Of a stretch of DNA of 35,107 bases, positions 8,375 to 16,386 are shown in pieces (position 1 is the stretch's first letter; each line of letters begins with the position of its first letter). The notes beneath the pieces are model-generated. The model did no database searches. It worked only from the letters and a program-made list of their open reading frames with translations, and was not told the origin of the DNA. Made by a program: the position numbers and the translations under genes. The DNA is taken from assembly GCA_023259235.1 (NCBI GenBank), contig JAHFQQ010000002.1:1-35107 (forward strand), in the 5' to 3' direction. The DNA is from Polaromonas sp. (GTDB lineage Bacteria; Pseudomonadota; Gammaproteobacteria; Burkholderiales; Burkholderiaceae_C).

Positions 8375-8461
8375 TGGTGCGCGGGGGGGGACTCGAACCC
8401 CCACACCATTGCTGGCGTCAGGACCTAAACCTGGTGCGTCTACCAATTTCGCCACCCGCGC
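8375..8461 (-). tRNA. tRNA-Leu (UAG anticodon)
   Basis: Minus strand class II tRNA: acceptor stem GCGCGGG pairs with CCCGCGC, the D-arm is GGCGAAATTGGTAGACGC, the anticodon loop reads GTTTAGGT (anticodon TAG), there is a long variable arm, the T-arm is GGGGGTTCGAGTCCCCC, and CCA is encoded (8375-8377). It is 87 nt and lies 117 bases before tig on the same strand. Confidence 0.97.
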
Positions 8462-8466
8462 GCCTG

Positions 8467-8506
8467 AAAAAACAACGGGAACCCGAACATATTCAGAATT
8501 CCCGTT
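8467..8506 (-). terminator. Hairpin with T run just before tRNA-Leu(UAG)
   Basis: On the minus strand AACGGGAA and TTCCCGTT pair (8 bp; arms 8499-8506 and 8474-8481) around a 17-base AT-rich loop, followed by G and six T residues. It ends five bases before the tRNA 5' end. It looks like a terminator for transcription arriving from the right, although its position forces the tRNA promoter to lie within or upstream of it. Confidence 0.4.
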
Positions 8507-8675
8507 TGAAATCGATCAACATTCTATTTTAGCCTGTATCCAACACGCCCAAGGAAATTGAGACATCCGGGGTTTTGAGACATTGTCACCACGCAGGTAC
8601 AGAGGGCGTGACCTGCCCCCTCCCAGTCGTACCAACATAAATTCCAGGAAGTCCGTCACCAGGATATTGTTATTG

Positions 8676-8689
8676 ACTAACTGGTTAGT
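8676..8689. promoter_or_regulatory. Palindrome upstream of hpnC, possible operator
   Basis: ACTAAC-TG-GTTAGT is a 6-bp inverted repeat in an AT-rich patch 35-50 bases before hpnC, next to a TTGACT that could serve as a -35 box. The size resembles dimeric repressor sites. Nothing else in the 263 bases between the tRNA and hpnC looks like a gene. TTGAGACAT occurs twice, 17 bases apart, at 8558 and 8575. Confidence 0.3.
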
Positions 8690-8724
8690 GATTTGTTGCA
8701 GACGAGAAAGCTCGTCAAGCGACA

Positions 8725-9609
8725 ATGCACCGCATGCCGCAAAACCTCTCCTCACCCGCATCCCGCAGCCCTGGTGAGGCGGACCTGCTCAAGGGAATCC
8801 GCCACTACGAGAACTTTCCGGTGGCATCCGTGCTCTGCCTGCCGCGCCTGCGCCCGGCCATTGCCGCCATCTACTGGTTTGCCCGCACCGCCGACGACAT
8901 CGCCGACGAGGGTGATGCCACCCCATCCGCGCGGCTGAGCGATCTGGCGGCCTACCGCTCCGACCTGATGGCGGTGGCCAGCGGCCGGCCGTTCTCGCCG
9001 CGCTGGGCCGCCGTGTTTGAGCGTCTGGGCCCGACGATCACGCAGTTCAGCCTGCCCGTGAATTTGCTGACCGATCTGCTCAGTGCATTCGAGCAGGACG
9101 TGGTCAAACAGCGCTACGCCAACGAGGCCGAACTGCTGGACTACTGCCGCCGTTCGGCCAATCCGGTGGGCCGATTGCTGCTGCACCTCTACGGTATTGA
9201 AGACGCACGCTCGCTGCGGCAAAGCGATTGCATCTGCACCGCCCTGCAACTCATCAACTTCTGGCAAGACCTGAGCGTGGACATTACGCGCGGCCGGATT
9301 TATCTGCCTGCCGACGCCCGGCAGGCGCATGGCGTTGAAGAGGCGCAACTGCTAGCGCTGGAAAGCAACCTGAATACTATTAATTTGATAGCTTACTGCT
9401 CCCGTTCTGGAAGGGCAACCATGCTAAAAGGCTCACAACTTGCGAAAGATGTGCCGGGTCGCGCCGGTTGGGAATTGCGGCTGGTGGTGCAGGGAGGCCT
9501 GCGCATACTCGACAAGATCGAGGCGCTGAACTTCAACACCCTGCAGCAACGGCCCAAGCTCAACGCCTGGGATGTGATGGTCATGGGTTGGCGCGCTTTA
9601 TTTATGTGA
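8725..9609 (+). CDS. hpnC: HpnC, hydroxysqualene synthase (squalene/phytoene synthase family)
   Basis: HpnC converts presqualene diphosphate to hydroxysqualene in the three-enzyme HpnC-HpnD-HpnE route to squalene, used for hopanoids. The 294-residue protein has both Asp-rich motifs of the trans-isoprenyl synthase fold: DDIAD at residues 57-61 and QLINFWQDLSVD ending at residue 186, followed by GRIYLP. The start may be the fourth codon (ATG at 8734); no strong ribosome binding site decides it. Residues about 210-226 (LNTINLIAYCS) come from an AT-rich patch unlike the rest of the gene. Its usual partners hpnD and hpnE lie 22.6 kb away at 32251-34387. Confidence 0.9.
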   Translation: MHRMPQNLSSPASRSPGEADLLKGIRHYENFPVASVLCLPRLRPAIAAIYWFARTADDIADEGDATPSARLSDLAAYRSDLMAVASGRPFSPRWAAVFERLGPTITQFSLPVNLLTDLLSAFEQDVVKQRYANEAELLDYCRRSANPVGRLLLHLYGIEDARSLRQSDCICTALQLINFWQDLSVDITRGRIYLPADARQAHGVEEAQLLALESNLNTINLIAYCSRSGRATMLKGSQLAKDVPGRAGWELRLVVQGGLRILDKIEALNFNTLQQRPKLNAWDVMVMGWRALFM

Positions 9610-10264
9610 TGGACAATAGGCGACCATGGCGCTGCCCGCTCAGCACCTTGCACGAACCCGTTAGTGGATTACTTTAGAAATAATTGATGGGAACCATGAC
9701 CAGAGGCTGTCGGCCGAGCTTGGCACCCTATTGGCAACCACGCCTGGCACTCCTCCACATCGAAACGTTCGCTGTTGCCGACGCCAACGGAGCTATTGAT
9801 GAAGCAAAGGCAGATCGGCTCCAGCCCGTAACAAACGATTTTCCGTTGCTGCGGTGATCGCGCATGGCACTTGGCTGGCAACGGCAAAAGCAAGCTCTGG
9901 ACAGCACCCAATCGCGACACCTTCCATTCACTTGAACCCCCTGATTTGCTGCCACTTGGAGTAGTCTTTACCATCGCCGCGACGCGCGAATCACTGTCCG
10001 GATTCCGAGAATGCGGAGCAGTCAGTATCAGTCTTCAAAGAAACCCAGATTTCATGCGCCTTGCAATTCGATACTGCCCACGCCGTCGCAACACTCAGCG
10101 ATAACCAATTTATTTTGTTCGACACTTAACCGCACACTACTGAATCGCCCCGGGGCGATTCAGAATTTAACCATCAGCTAAGGGGTTCATTTTTCGGGAG
10201 CAAGGTCAATTTGAGACGAGATGATTTGGAGCAAACCTTTGGTAGCTGCGCGCTCGTTCAGGAT
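9610..10264. other. 655-base stretch without a recognisable gene (left edge of accessory block)
   Basis: Short ORFs on both strands here overlap one another and show no family I recognise. The sequence is likely decayed DNA at the junction between hpnC and the transporter operon. It contains the palindrome at 10141-10162. No terminator with a T run is visible behind either hpnC or the LivF gene. Confidence 0.6.
10141..10162. repeat. Perfect 22-bp palindrome built from two IS-end-like half sites
   Basis: TGAATCGCCCC is followed immediately by its exact complement. The same half site begins the inverted repeats at 15200 and 18167, and a two-mismatch copy of the palindrome is at 25753-25774. 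The arrangement looks like two IS ends fused head to head after loss of the element. There is no T run, so a terminator is unlikely. Confidence 0.6.
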
Positions 10265-11053
10265 TCAGCTCTGGAGAATCTTTCCCAAGCGGATGGTGAG
10301 TTGCGCTGCATCGCATTCGCCTGGCCCATTAACAGACTTGCCAACGCCCAGATAGCGCTCAGCGACCGTCCGATCGCCCAGCAATTCCTGACCCGTCCCC
10401 TCCAGCACCACTCGGCCTGTTTCCAACACATAGCCACGGTCGGCAATGGCCAGACTCTGCCGCGCGTTCTGCTCCGAGAGCAGGATCGCCATACCCTGCG
10501 CGCGCAGGCTTGCGACCAAGCGAAAAATATCGGTTACCAGCAGAGGCGACAGCCCGAGAGAGGGTTCATCGAGAAGCAAAAGGCGCGGCCGCGACATCAG
10601 ACCGCGGGCGATGGCAAGGATCTGCTGTTGCCCGCCCGACAAATGGCCCGCAGGCTGGCGTAGTCGCTCTCCCAGCGCCGGGAAGCGCGCATACATCTCT
10701 GCCAGCCGTCGGGACGATTCTTCCTCGCCCAGGCGCCGATGCGCGTTACCACCCAGCCAAAGGTTTTCCTCTATCGACAAGCCGGCAAACACTTGTCGGC
10801 CCTCTGGGACGTGAGCAAGGCCGCGCCTTACACGCTGACGTGTCGGCAACTGCTCGATGCGCTCACCGTTGAAGAGGATTTCCCCGCTCCGGACCTCTAG
10901 CAGCCCGGAGATCGCCTTGAGCAAGGTAGACTTGCCGGCACCATTGGCGCCGATCAAGGCGACAATCTCGCCGGCTTTCACGACCAGCCCGGCGTCATGC
11001 ACTACGGCGTCTGCGCCATAGCCTGTCGTGAGTCGGCGCACTTCGAGCATCAA
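10265..11053 (-). CDS. LivF-type ABC transporter ATP-binding protein
   Basis: This is one of the two nucleotide-binding subunits of a branched-chain-amino-acid-type (HAAT) uptake system, acting on the inner face of the membrane. Visible: Walker A GANGAGKS (about residues 34-41), signature LSGGQQQ, Walker B LLLLDEPSLGLSP, and the short LivF-type length of 262 residues. It overlaps the upstream LivG gene by ATGA, so the two are coupled. The C-terminus carries about 20 extra residues past the usual end. Members of this class often import aromatic acids, and the neighbours suggest that here; the true substrate is unknown. Confidence 0.9.
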   Translation of the reverse strand: MMLEVRRLTTGYGADAVVHDAGLVVKAGEIVALIGANGAGKSTLLKAISGLLEVRSGEILFNGERIEQLPTRQRVRRGLAHVPEGRQVFAGLSIEENLWLGGNAHRRLGEEESSRRLAEMYARFPALGERLRQPAGHLSGGQQQILAIARGLMSRPRLLLLDEPSLGLSPLLVTDIFRLVASLRAQGMAILLSEQNARQSLAIADRGYVLETGRVVLEGTGQELLGDRTVAERYLGVGKSVNGPGECDAAQLTIRLGKILQS

Positions 11054-11826
11054 ACAGCCTCTGCATCCTGGCCGATATAGGCCTCGATGACTCGGGCATC
11101 GGACTGCATTTGCGCGGGTGTCCCGCTCGCCAGGACCGTGCCTGCATCAAGCACGACCACCTGGTCAGCCACATCCATCACCAGCGACATGTTGTGTTCG
11201 ACTATAACGACGGTGATGTCGTTGGCGCGCACCGCACGGAGCAGAGCGGCGAGTTCGGCGGTTTCGCTGTCGTTAAGTCCTGCCGCAGGCTCGTCCAGAA
11301 GCAGCAGCCGCGGTCGAGCCATCAGGGCGCGCACGACTTCCAGCAGTTTCTGCGCGCCCATCGGGAGTTCGGCGGCAGAGATTTCGCAGTGTGGCGCGAG
11401 GCCGACCAGTTCGAGCAACGCTTTGGCGCGGGCGATGAGCACGCGCTCTTCGCGTCGCGCCGAAGCAAGCCACAGCATTTGCTGCATTGGCCCGTTGCGC
11501 ACCTGCAGGTGCCCGCCGATGAGAGCGTTTTCGAGCGTCGTCATGCCGGGAAAAATGCGCGCGCTCTGGAACGTTCGCACCAGCCCCAGCGCGGCAATGC
11601 GCTCCGGCGCGAGGTGTTTGAGCGACTTACCGTAGAACCGCACTTCGCCCGCGTCTGGTTGAAAAAAATTGGTAATGAGGTTAAACACTGTCGTCTTGCC
11701 GGCCCCGTTCGGGCCAATTAGCGCGGTCACGCTACCCTGCGGCACGGCAAAGGAGACATCGTCGACAGCGCGCAGACCGCCGAAGGTCTTGCCCAGGCCC
11801 GCAACTTCGAGAGCGGACGCGCTCAC
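11050..11826 (-). CDS. LivG-type ABC transporter ATP-binding protein
   Basis: This is the second ATPase subunit of the same importer, 258 residues. Walker A is GPNGAGKT, the glycine-rich signature region is degenerate (AAELPMGAQKLLEVVRAL in place of LSGGQ), and Walker B is LLLLDEPAAGLN. The NLITNFFQPDAGEV segment is typical of LivG. It overlaps the permease gene by four bases (ATGA at 11823-11826) and the LivF gene by four. The degenerate signature LPMGAQK replaces the more usual LSYGQQR; function is probably retained since the Walker motifs are intact. Confidence 0.9.
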   Translation of the reverse strand: MSASALEVAGLGKTFGGLRAVDDVSFAVPQGSVTALIGPNGAGKTTVFNLITNFFQPDAGEVRFYGKSLKHLAPERIAALGLVRTFQSARIFPGMTTLENALIGGHLQVRNGPMQQMLWLASARREERVLIARAKALLELVGLAPHCEISAAELPMGAQKLLEVVRALMARPRLLLLDEPAAGLNDSETAELAALLRAVRANDITVVIVEHNMSLVMDVADQVVVLDAGTVLASGTPAQMQSDARVIEAYIGQDAEAV

Positions 11827-13730
11827 GGCATCCCTCCGGCCACCTGTGCCTGTGTTGCAGGCGCCATGCGAGCGCCGACTAGGCGGCTAAAGCGGTGGAC
11901 TATCGCCCCGTAAACCCCACCGGGAAGATAACGCACGGCCAGAACCAGCAGCGCGCCCGTGGCGAAGGTTTTGTACGCGGCAAGCGGTTGGATGATCGTC
12001 GGCAGCAGCGTGAGCAGCGCAGCGCCGAGAAGCGGCCCGACCAAGGTGCCCTCGCCGCCCAGGACGAGCATCGCGAGTAATCCCAACGAAAGCGGCGTAC
12101 CGACCATGTCCGGCGACAGAAAATGGAAATAAAAGGCGTACAGGCTGCCCGCAAGCGAGGCGAGCGCCGCGCTGATGGAGAGTGCGATCAGTTTGTAGCG
12201 GGCGACGTTGATACCCAGTGCGCTGGCCGCAGTCTGGTCGGTGCGCACTGCCTGGAGCGCCCGCCCGAAGCCAGAACGTACGCCGCCCAGCAACAAAAGC
12301 ACCAGGACGACAATCAACGCAATGAGGAAGTAGTACATTTTCGTCGTCGTGTCGAAGATCAGCGACCCGATCGAAAAGGACGGAACGCCAACGAGGCCCG
12401 AGGGGCCGCCGGTGATGTCAGTGAGGCCGACCGCGAACGAATCCACCAGCAGGCCGAAAGCGAGCGTGCCTAGAGCGAGGTAACTGCCACGCAGGCGCAT
12501 CGTGAACAACGAGAGCACAGTCGCGCAGGCGACCGAGAGCAGCATTCCGGCTATGGTCCCCGCCAGCGGCGACCAGCCGTAGCGGGTGGCGAGTATCGCG
12601 GCGGCATAGCCGCCGATCGCCATGAATCCTGCCTGTCCCAGACTCACCTGGCCGGTGTAGCCCATCAGGATGTCCAGGCCGAGCAGTGCAATGAACAGAA
12701 TGCAGGTAATGACGAGCGAACTCATCACGCTTACGGACGATATGAGACTGGGCAGCGCGACCAGCGCCAGCAAGGCTATTACCCCCAGAATTGCCGCTCT
12801 CCGACCTTGCAGGCGCACGATGGGCGGATAGATGCGGTGCTCCTCACGCACATCAGTGCGCCGCGCCAGGCCAGACGCGAATAATCCATTCGGCCGCCAC
12901 AGCAGCACGACGAGCAGCAGCCCGAAGGCGAGGGAATTTGCGAACAGCGAGGAAACATAGCCGGCCGCGAGTTGCTCGACGACGCCAAGCAGCAGGCCGC
13001 CCACGACTGCGCCGACGAAAGAACCGAGCCCGCCGATCGCAACTGCGATGAAGCCGAAAATCGTGAAAAAGCGCCCGCTGTCGAATTGCAGTGACATGAT
13101 CGGTCCGACCACTATGCCGCCCAAGCCGCCGATAAAGGCCGCGAGCACGAAAGTCGCCAAGGTCACCCGCGGTACGTCAATGCCCATCAGCCTGGCCGCT
13201 ATCGGATTCTCGGCGCAGGCGCGTAGCGCCTTGCCGGCAGCGGTGCGCATCAGGAGAAACCACAAACCGAAAATGATTGCTGCTGTCACTCCCGCAATCC
13301 AGAAGCTCTGCGTGCCAACGTTCGCACCAAGCAGCCGGATTGGCGCTTCACCCGAGAACGACGGCAGTGAATAGGGCTGACTGCCCCAGACCACAAGTGC
13401 AAGACCCTCCAGCAAGGTAAGCAGCCCTACGGTCATGATTAACATGCTGCTCATCGGCAGCCTGAATAGCGCGGGCACGAACACGGCAGCACCTATGGCA
13501 AGGCCGGCGAGCGCGGTAATCGCTGCCGCTCCCGCAGCGGCAAGCGCCACCGGCCAGCCGAAGCTCTCCTCAAGCGAATAGGTCAACAGCGCCCCCAGGA
13601 TGCAGAATGCGCCCTGCGACAGGTTGATGGCGCCGGTAACCCGAAAGACCAGCGAGAAGCCCAGGGCAACAATGGCAAACACGCTGCCTTGCAGCAACCC
13701 GCCAATGGCGATCTGCATAGCGTATTCCAT
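11823..13730 (-). CDS. Fused LivH-LivM ABC transporter permease
   Basis: This single 635-residue protein joins the two permeases that are separate LivH and LivM in most systems. Residues 1 to about 290 are LivH-like (GLLQGSVFAIVALGFSLVFRVTGAINLSQGAF at the start; CAENPIAARLMGID cytoplasmic loop; LLWRPNGLF end). After a charged linker (RRTDVREEHRIYPP), about residues 310-635 are LivM-like (GYTGQVSLGQAGFMAIGGYAAA; AVRTDQTAASALGINVARYK loop; GGEGTLVGPLLGA). About 17 membrane segments are predicted by eye. The gene lies 12 bases behind the binding-protein gene and overlaps LivG. Confidence 0.9.
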   Translation of the reverse strand: MEYAMQIAIGGLLQGSVFAIVALGFSLVFRVTGAINLSQGAFCILGALLTYSLEESFGWPVALAAAGAAAITALAGLAIGAAVFVPALFRLPMSSMLIMTVGLLTLLEGLALVVWGSQPYSLPSFSGEAPIRLLGANVGTQSFWIAGVTAAIIFGLWFLLMRTAAGKALRACAENPIAARLMGIDVPRVTLATFVLAAFIGGLGGIVVGPIMSLQFDSGRFFTIFGFIAVAIGGLGSFVGAVVGGLLLGVVEQLAAGYVSSLFANSLAFGLLLVVLLWRPNGLFASGLARRTDVREEHRIYPPIVRLQGRRAAILGVIALLALVALPSLISSVSVMSSLVITCILFIALLGLDILMGYTGQVSLGQAGFMAIGGYAAAILATRYGWSPLAGTIAGMLLSVACATVLSLFTMRLRGSYLALGTLAFGLLVDSFAVGLTDITGGPSGLVGVPSFSIGSLIFDTTTKMYYFLIALIVVLVLLLLGGVRSGFGRALQAVRTDQTAASALGINVARYKLIALSISAALASLAGSLYAFYFHFLSPDMVGTPLSLGLLAMLVLGGEGTLVGPLLGAALLTLLPTIIQPLAAYKTFATGALLVLAVRYLPGGVYGAIVHRFSRLVGARMAPATQAQVAGGMP

Positions 13731-13742
13731 GGCCAGTTGTAC

Positions 13743-14939
13743 CTATTTTGCGAGCGGGATGCCGGTTGGCTGACTCATGGTTTCCCATCTCTGCTTGGCG
13801 GCGTCCCAACGGGTCACGATGGCATTTTGCACGCTCAGTCCACGCTGCGGCACGCCGTCGAAGTCATACATGCCGTTGATGCCGGCATGGTTCTTAAGTT
13901 GTGCCAAATATTCGTGAACTTGCGCAGCACTTGCGTTCGGCGCGAGCTTGCGTAGCGCATCGATCAATAGCATAGCAGGACCCCAGGCGAGGTTCGCCGC
14001 CTCATCCGGCGCTGTGTTCTCGGCCCTGTACGCCGCATAAAACTCATCCTGCGCCTCCTTCACCTCGGGGGCGAGCTTCACGCTAGGATTCTGGAGAGCC
14101 CACAGGCCCACAGGGAAGTAGAGCTCCTTGGGCATGAAGGCTGCGTACTGTTTCATCTGGGTGTAGGTCATGTTGCCGTCGGTGGTGGCGACCGGCACAT
14201 TCAGCCCGGCCTGGACGACGCCCTTGAAGATAGTGGCAATCGGCGCGCCCGTGCTCCAGGCAATAAACGCTTGCGGTTGCGCTGCCTTGACCCGCTCGAT
14301 CTGCGCCGAGACACTCACGTCGGTCGGATTGAAGTGGACGCGTTCAACGAGTTTCATGTCCTTGTTCTCGGGCAACTTCAGGATATCGTCGATGCCGCGC
14401 TCGGCATCCTGGCCGCTGGCGTCAGTACTTGTGATGAGCGCAATGCGTGTCCAGCCCTTCAGGCGGAAATAGCGAATCAGAGCGTTCTCCAGGTCGTGAG
14501 TCGAGACGCTGGAAGTGAAAACGTAGCCGCCCTTTGGCGGATGGATTCCCGGGGACATGCAGTACATGACCGGGCCGTTCTGCACCAATGGCGCCACAGC
14601 ATTGCACATGGCAACGATCGACGGCCCGATCATCACGGCCGGATGTGAAGCAAGCACCTGATTCGCCATCTGAAGCGCCGTCTGCGGATTGGACTGGTCG
14701 TCGAAATAATTAAACTGCAAAGAACGACCATGGATGCCGCCGCCCGCATTCACCGATTTCTGTACCAGCTCAAGGGCATGCTGCTCAGCTTTGCCGAGAA
14801 ATGATGCGCCTCCCGTCTGCGGCAGGATCACGTTGATTTCATAATTCTCAGCGGAAGCGGGCGCCGCCGCGAGCATCGTGAATGAGGCAAAGAGTACGAG
14901 CATAAAGCCCACATTCGATTTCTTCCAACACTTACGCAT
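13743..14939 (-). CDS. LivK-type ABC transporter substrate-binding protein
   Basis: This is a periplasmic binding protein of the branched-chain amino acid / amide / aromatic acid class (type I fold), 398 residues. The signal peptide runs to APASA (about residue 30). The mature start NYEINVILPQTGGASFLGKAEQ and the GRSLQFNYFDDQSNPQ motif are typical. AGGAGG lies eight bases before the ATG. It is first of its four-gene operon and is preceded, 168 bases upstream, by an operator-like site in a 110-bp inverted repeat shared with the other ABC operon. The ligand is unknown; an aromatic carboxylate is plausible from context. Confidence 0.9.
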   Translation of the reverse strand: MRKCWKKSNVGFMLVLFASFTMLAAAPASAENYEINVILPQTGGASFLGKAEQHALELVQKSVNAGGGIHGRSLQFNYFDDQSNPQTALQMANQVLASHPAVMIGPSIVAMCNAVAPLVQNGPVMYCMSPGIHPPKGGYVFTSSVSTHDLENALIRYFRLKGWTRIALITSTDASGQDAERGIDDILKLPENKDMKLVERVHFNPTDVSVSAQIERVKAAQPQAFIAWSTGAPIATIFKGVVQAGLNVPVATTDGNMTYTQMKQYAAFMPKELYFPVGLWALQNPSVKLAPEVKEAQDEFYAAYRAENTAPDEAANLAWGPAMLLIDALRKLAPNASAAQVHEYLAQLKNHAGINGMYDFDGVPQRGLSVQNAIVTRWDAAKQRWETMSQPTGIPLAK

Positions 14940-15044
14940 TCCATGTCCCTCCTGTGGTTTCGACGAATTGTAAAAAATGTTGCGGATGGACCATCATCTA
15001 GACTATTAATCATTCGGAAAATATCAACCGCACACAAAGTGCGT

Positions 15045-15155
15045 ACCGAATACTAAACTGGCTCTACGGAAAAGCAACGCGCTATTGCAGCGTGTATTGG
15101 AAATAAAAGTCCATAAGCCGGACTATTTGTCAGGTCAAAGCACAAGTTCATGCCT
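15045..15155 (-). repeat. Left copy of about 110-bp imperfect inverted repeat upstream of LivK-type gene
   Basis: This stretch is the reverse complement, with few mismatches, of 18305-18406. The best core (15078-15148) includes GCGCTATTGCAGCGTGTATT and TAAGCCGGACTATTTGTCAG. Each copy lies the same distance from the start of its transporter operon. The two promoters therefore share ancestry and now face outwards from the IS cluster. Confidence 0.85.
15107..15125 (-). promoter_or_regulatory. Operator-like site in left inverted repeat
   Basis: AAGTCCATA-A-GCCGGACTA matches the left half of the regulon consensus AAnTCCATA-A-TATGGACTT and partly the right. AGTCC/GGACT is itself an inverted repeat. 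It is 168 bases before the LivK-type start. Confidence 0.45.
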
Positions 15156-15267
15156 AACAGGCTGCTGAAATACCTCGCCCCAAGGTCTACCTTTGAGCCT
15201 GAATCGCCCCGGGAATGAACTGACGCCCAGAAGTTAGACAGTTGCGAAACAGCTAATCATGCGGTAT

Positions 15268-15318
15268 TGTCGGCGCCGATTGAATATTGAGCCACCCTGC
15301 CGATCCAATAATGAGCCA
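15268..15318 (-). repeat. IS21-family terminal region with two tandem end repeats
   Basis: The 20-base repeats at 15275-15294 (GCCGATTGAATATTGAGCCA) and 15299-15318 (GCCGATCCAATAATGAGCCA) differ at a few positions, as in the multiple end repeats of IS21 elements. The element tip is likely TGT at 15268. It lies about 150 bases beyond the istB stop, the expected place for the right end. The matching end beyond istA is missing. Confidence 0.6.
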
Positions 15319-15466
15319 GGGCGGGTTGCCAATTCTTGAATCAGCAACTGTGGATAAGTGTACTCAATAGCTGGTTTTTACTTGTGTCTCCTTGTCTTTG
15401 ATCGTGAGCAGGGGGAAAGGAGCGAAGGGCGTAGCCCGTAGCGGATTTCCCCCTGCTTGTGGCGCT

Positions 15467-16294
15467 TCAGAACGGCTCGTCGGGCGCCGCTGCTGTTGGC
15501 ACCGCTTTACTGCCTTTGCGCTCGCTTTCCCTGGCCTTGATGCGCGTCTTCGCAGCCATGGTGCTGTGCCTGAACCGGTAGGACTCGTTGCCCGTCTCCA
15601 CGATGTGGCAGTGGTGAGTCAGTCGGTCCAGCAGCGCCGTGGTCATCTTGGCATCTCCAAACACCGCCGACCATTCCGAGAAGCTCAGGTTGGTGGTGAT
15701 CACCACGCTGGTGTGCTCGTACAGCTTGGAGAGCAGGTGAAACAGCAAGGCGCCACCGGCTTGACTAAAGGGCAAATAGCCCAGCTCGTCCAGGATCACC
15801 AGGTCCATGAGCATCAGTGCCAGCGCAATGCGTCCGGCTTTGCCCTCGCGCTTTTCTTTCTCTAATTCATTGACCAAATCGACCGTGGAATAAAAGCGTA
15901 CCCGCTTACCCTTTGCTGCAATACCAGCCACCCCAATGGCCGTGGCCAAATGCGTCTTGCCAGTACCCGGCCCACCAATGAGCACGGCGTTTTGCGCCGT
16001 GTCGGTGAACTCTAGCGTACTCAATTGCTTGACCAGTTTTTGATCCACTTTGGCGGCCTCGAAGTCAAAGCCCACCAGGTCACGGTGCAGCGGGAACTTG
16101 GCCGCTTTCATCTGGTGGCGCACCGATGCAAGGGCCCGCTGTGCGTGTTCGGCTTGCAGCAAGTGTTCGATCAACCAACGCAAGGTTTGTATGCCCACAT
16201 CGGTTTGCTTACCCTCGTGTGTTGTCAGCTCATCCCATGCCCCGGCCATGCCATGCAGGCGCAGCTCTTTGAGCTCGGTCGTGATATCACGCAT
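15467..16294 (-). CDS. istB: IstB, IS21-family helper ATPase
   Basis: IstB is the AAA+ partner of the IstA transposase and directs IS21 insertion. From the ATG at 16294 the protein is 275 residues, full length. It has the N-terminal MRDITTELKELRLHGMAGAW segment, Walker A GGPGTGKTH (about residues 109-117), Walker B LVILDELGYLPF and the sensor motif VITTNLSFSEW. The open frame continues upstream to 16744 into IS66 and out-of-frame istA sequence, which makes an artificial 425-codon ORF. The family start at 16294 is the real one. Without istA it is probably inactive. Confidence 0.85.
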   Translation of the reverse strand: MRDITTELKELRLHGMAGAWDELTTHEGKQTDVGIQTLRWLIEHLLQAEHAQRALASVRHQMKAAKFPLHRDLVGFDFEAAKVDQKLVKQLSTLEFTDTAQNAVLIGGPGTGKTHLATAIGVAGIAAKGKRVRFYSTVDLVNELEKEKREGKAGRIALALMLMDLVILDELGYLPFSQAGGALLFHLLSKLYEHTSVVITTNLSFSEWSAVFGDAKMTTALLDRLTHHCHIVETGNESYRFRHSTMAAKTRIKARESERKGSKAVPTAAAPDEPF

Positions 16295-16386
16295 GGGGCA
16301 CCTCCACCATGGCGTCACCGCGCAGGCTGTCGTAGCGCCCCGTATTGGCCACTGGCGCCTCCTGCAAAAGCAAATTGCTCTCAAAC
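16287..16386 (-). pseudogene. istA: istA fragment (last ~30 codons of IS21 transposase)
   Basis: The reading frame ...SNLLLQEAPVANTGRYDSLRGDAMVEVPHA ends eight bases inside the istB start, the usual istA/istB overlap. Upstream of about 16386 the sequence changes abruptly to the C-terminus of an IS66 transposase. The rest of istA is lost at this locus; a longer, decayed istA is at 23165-23970. Confidence 0.7.

Noticed and set aside
10141..10162. Rho-independent terminator for the LivF gene
   Set aside because: Perfect palindrome but no T run on either strand, and it recurs at IS ends.
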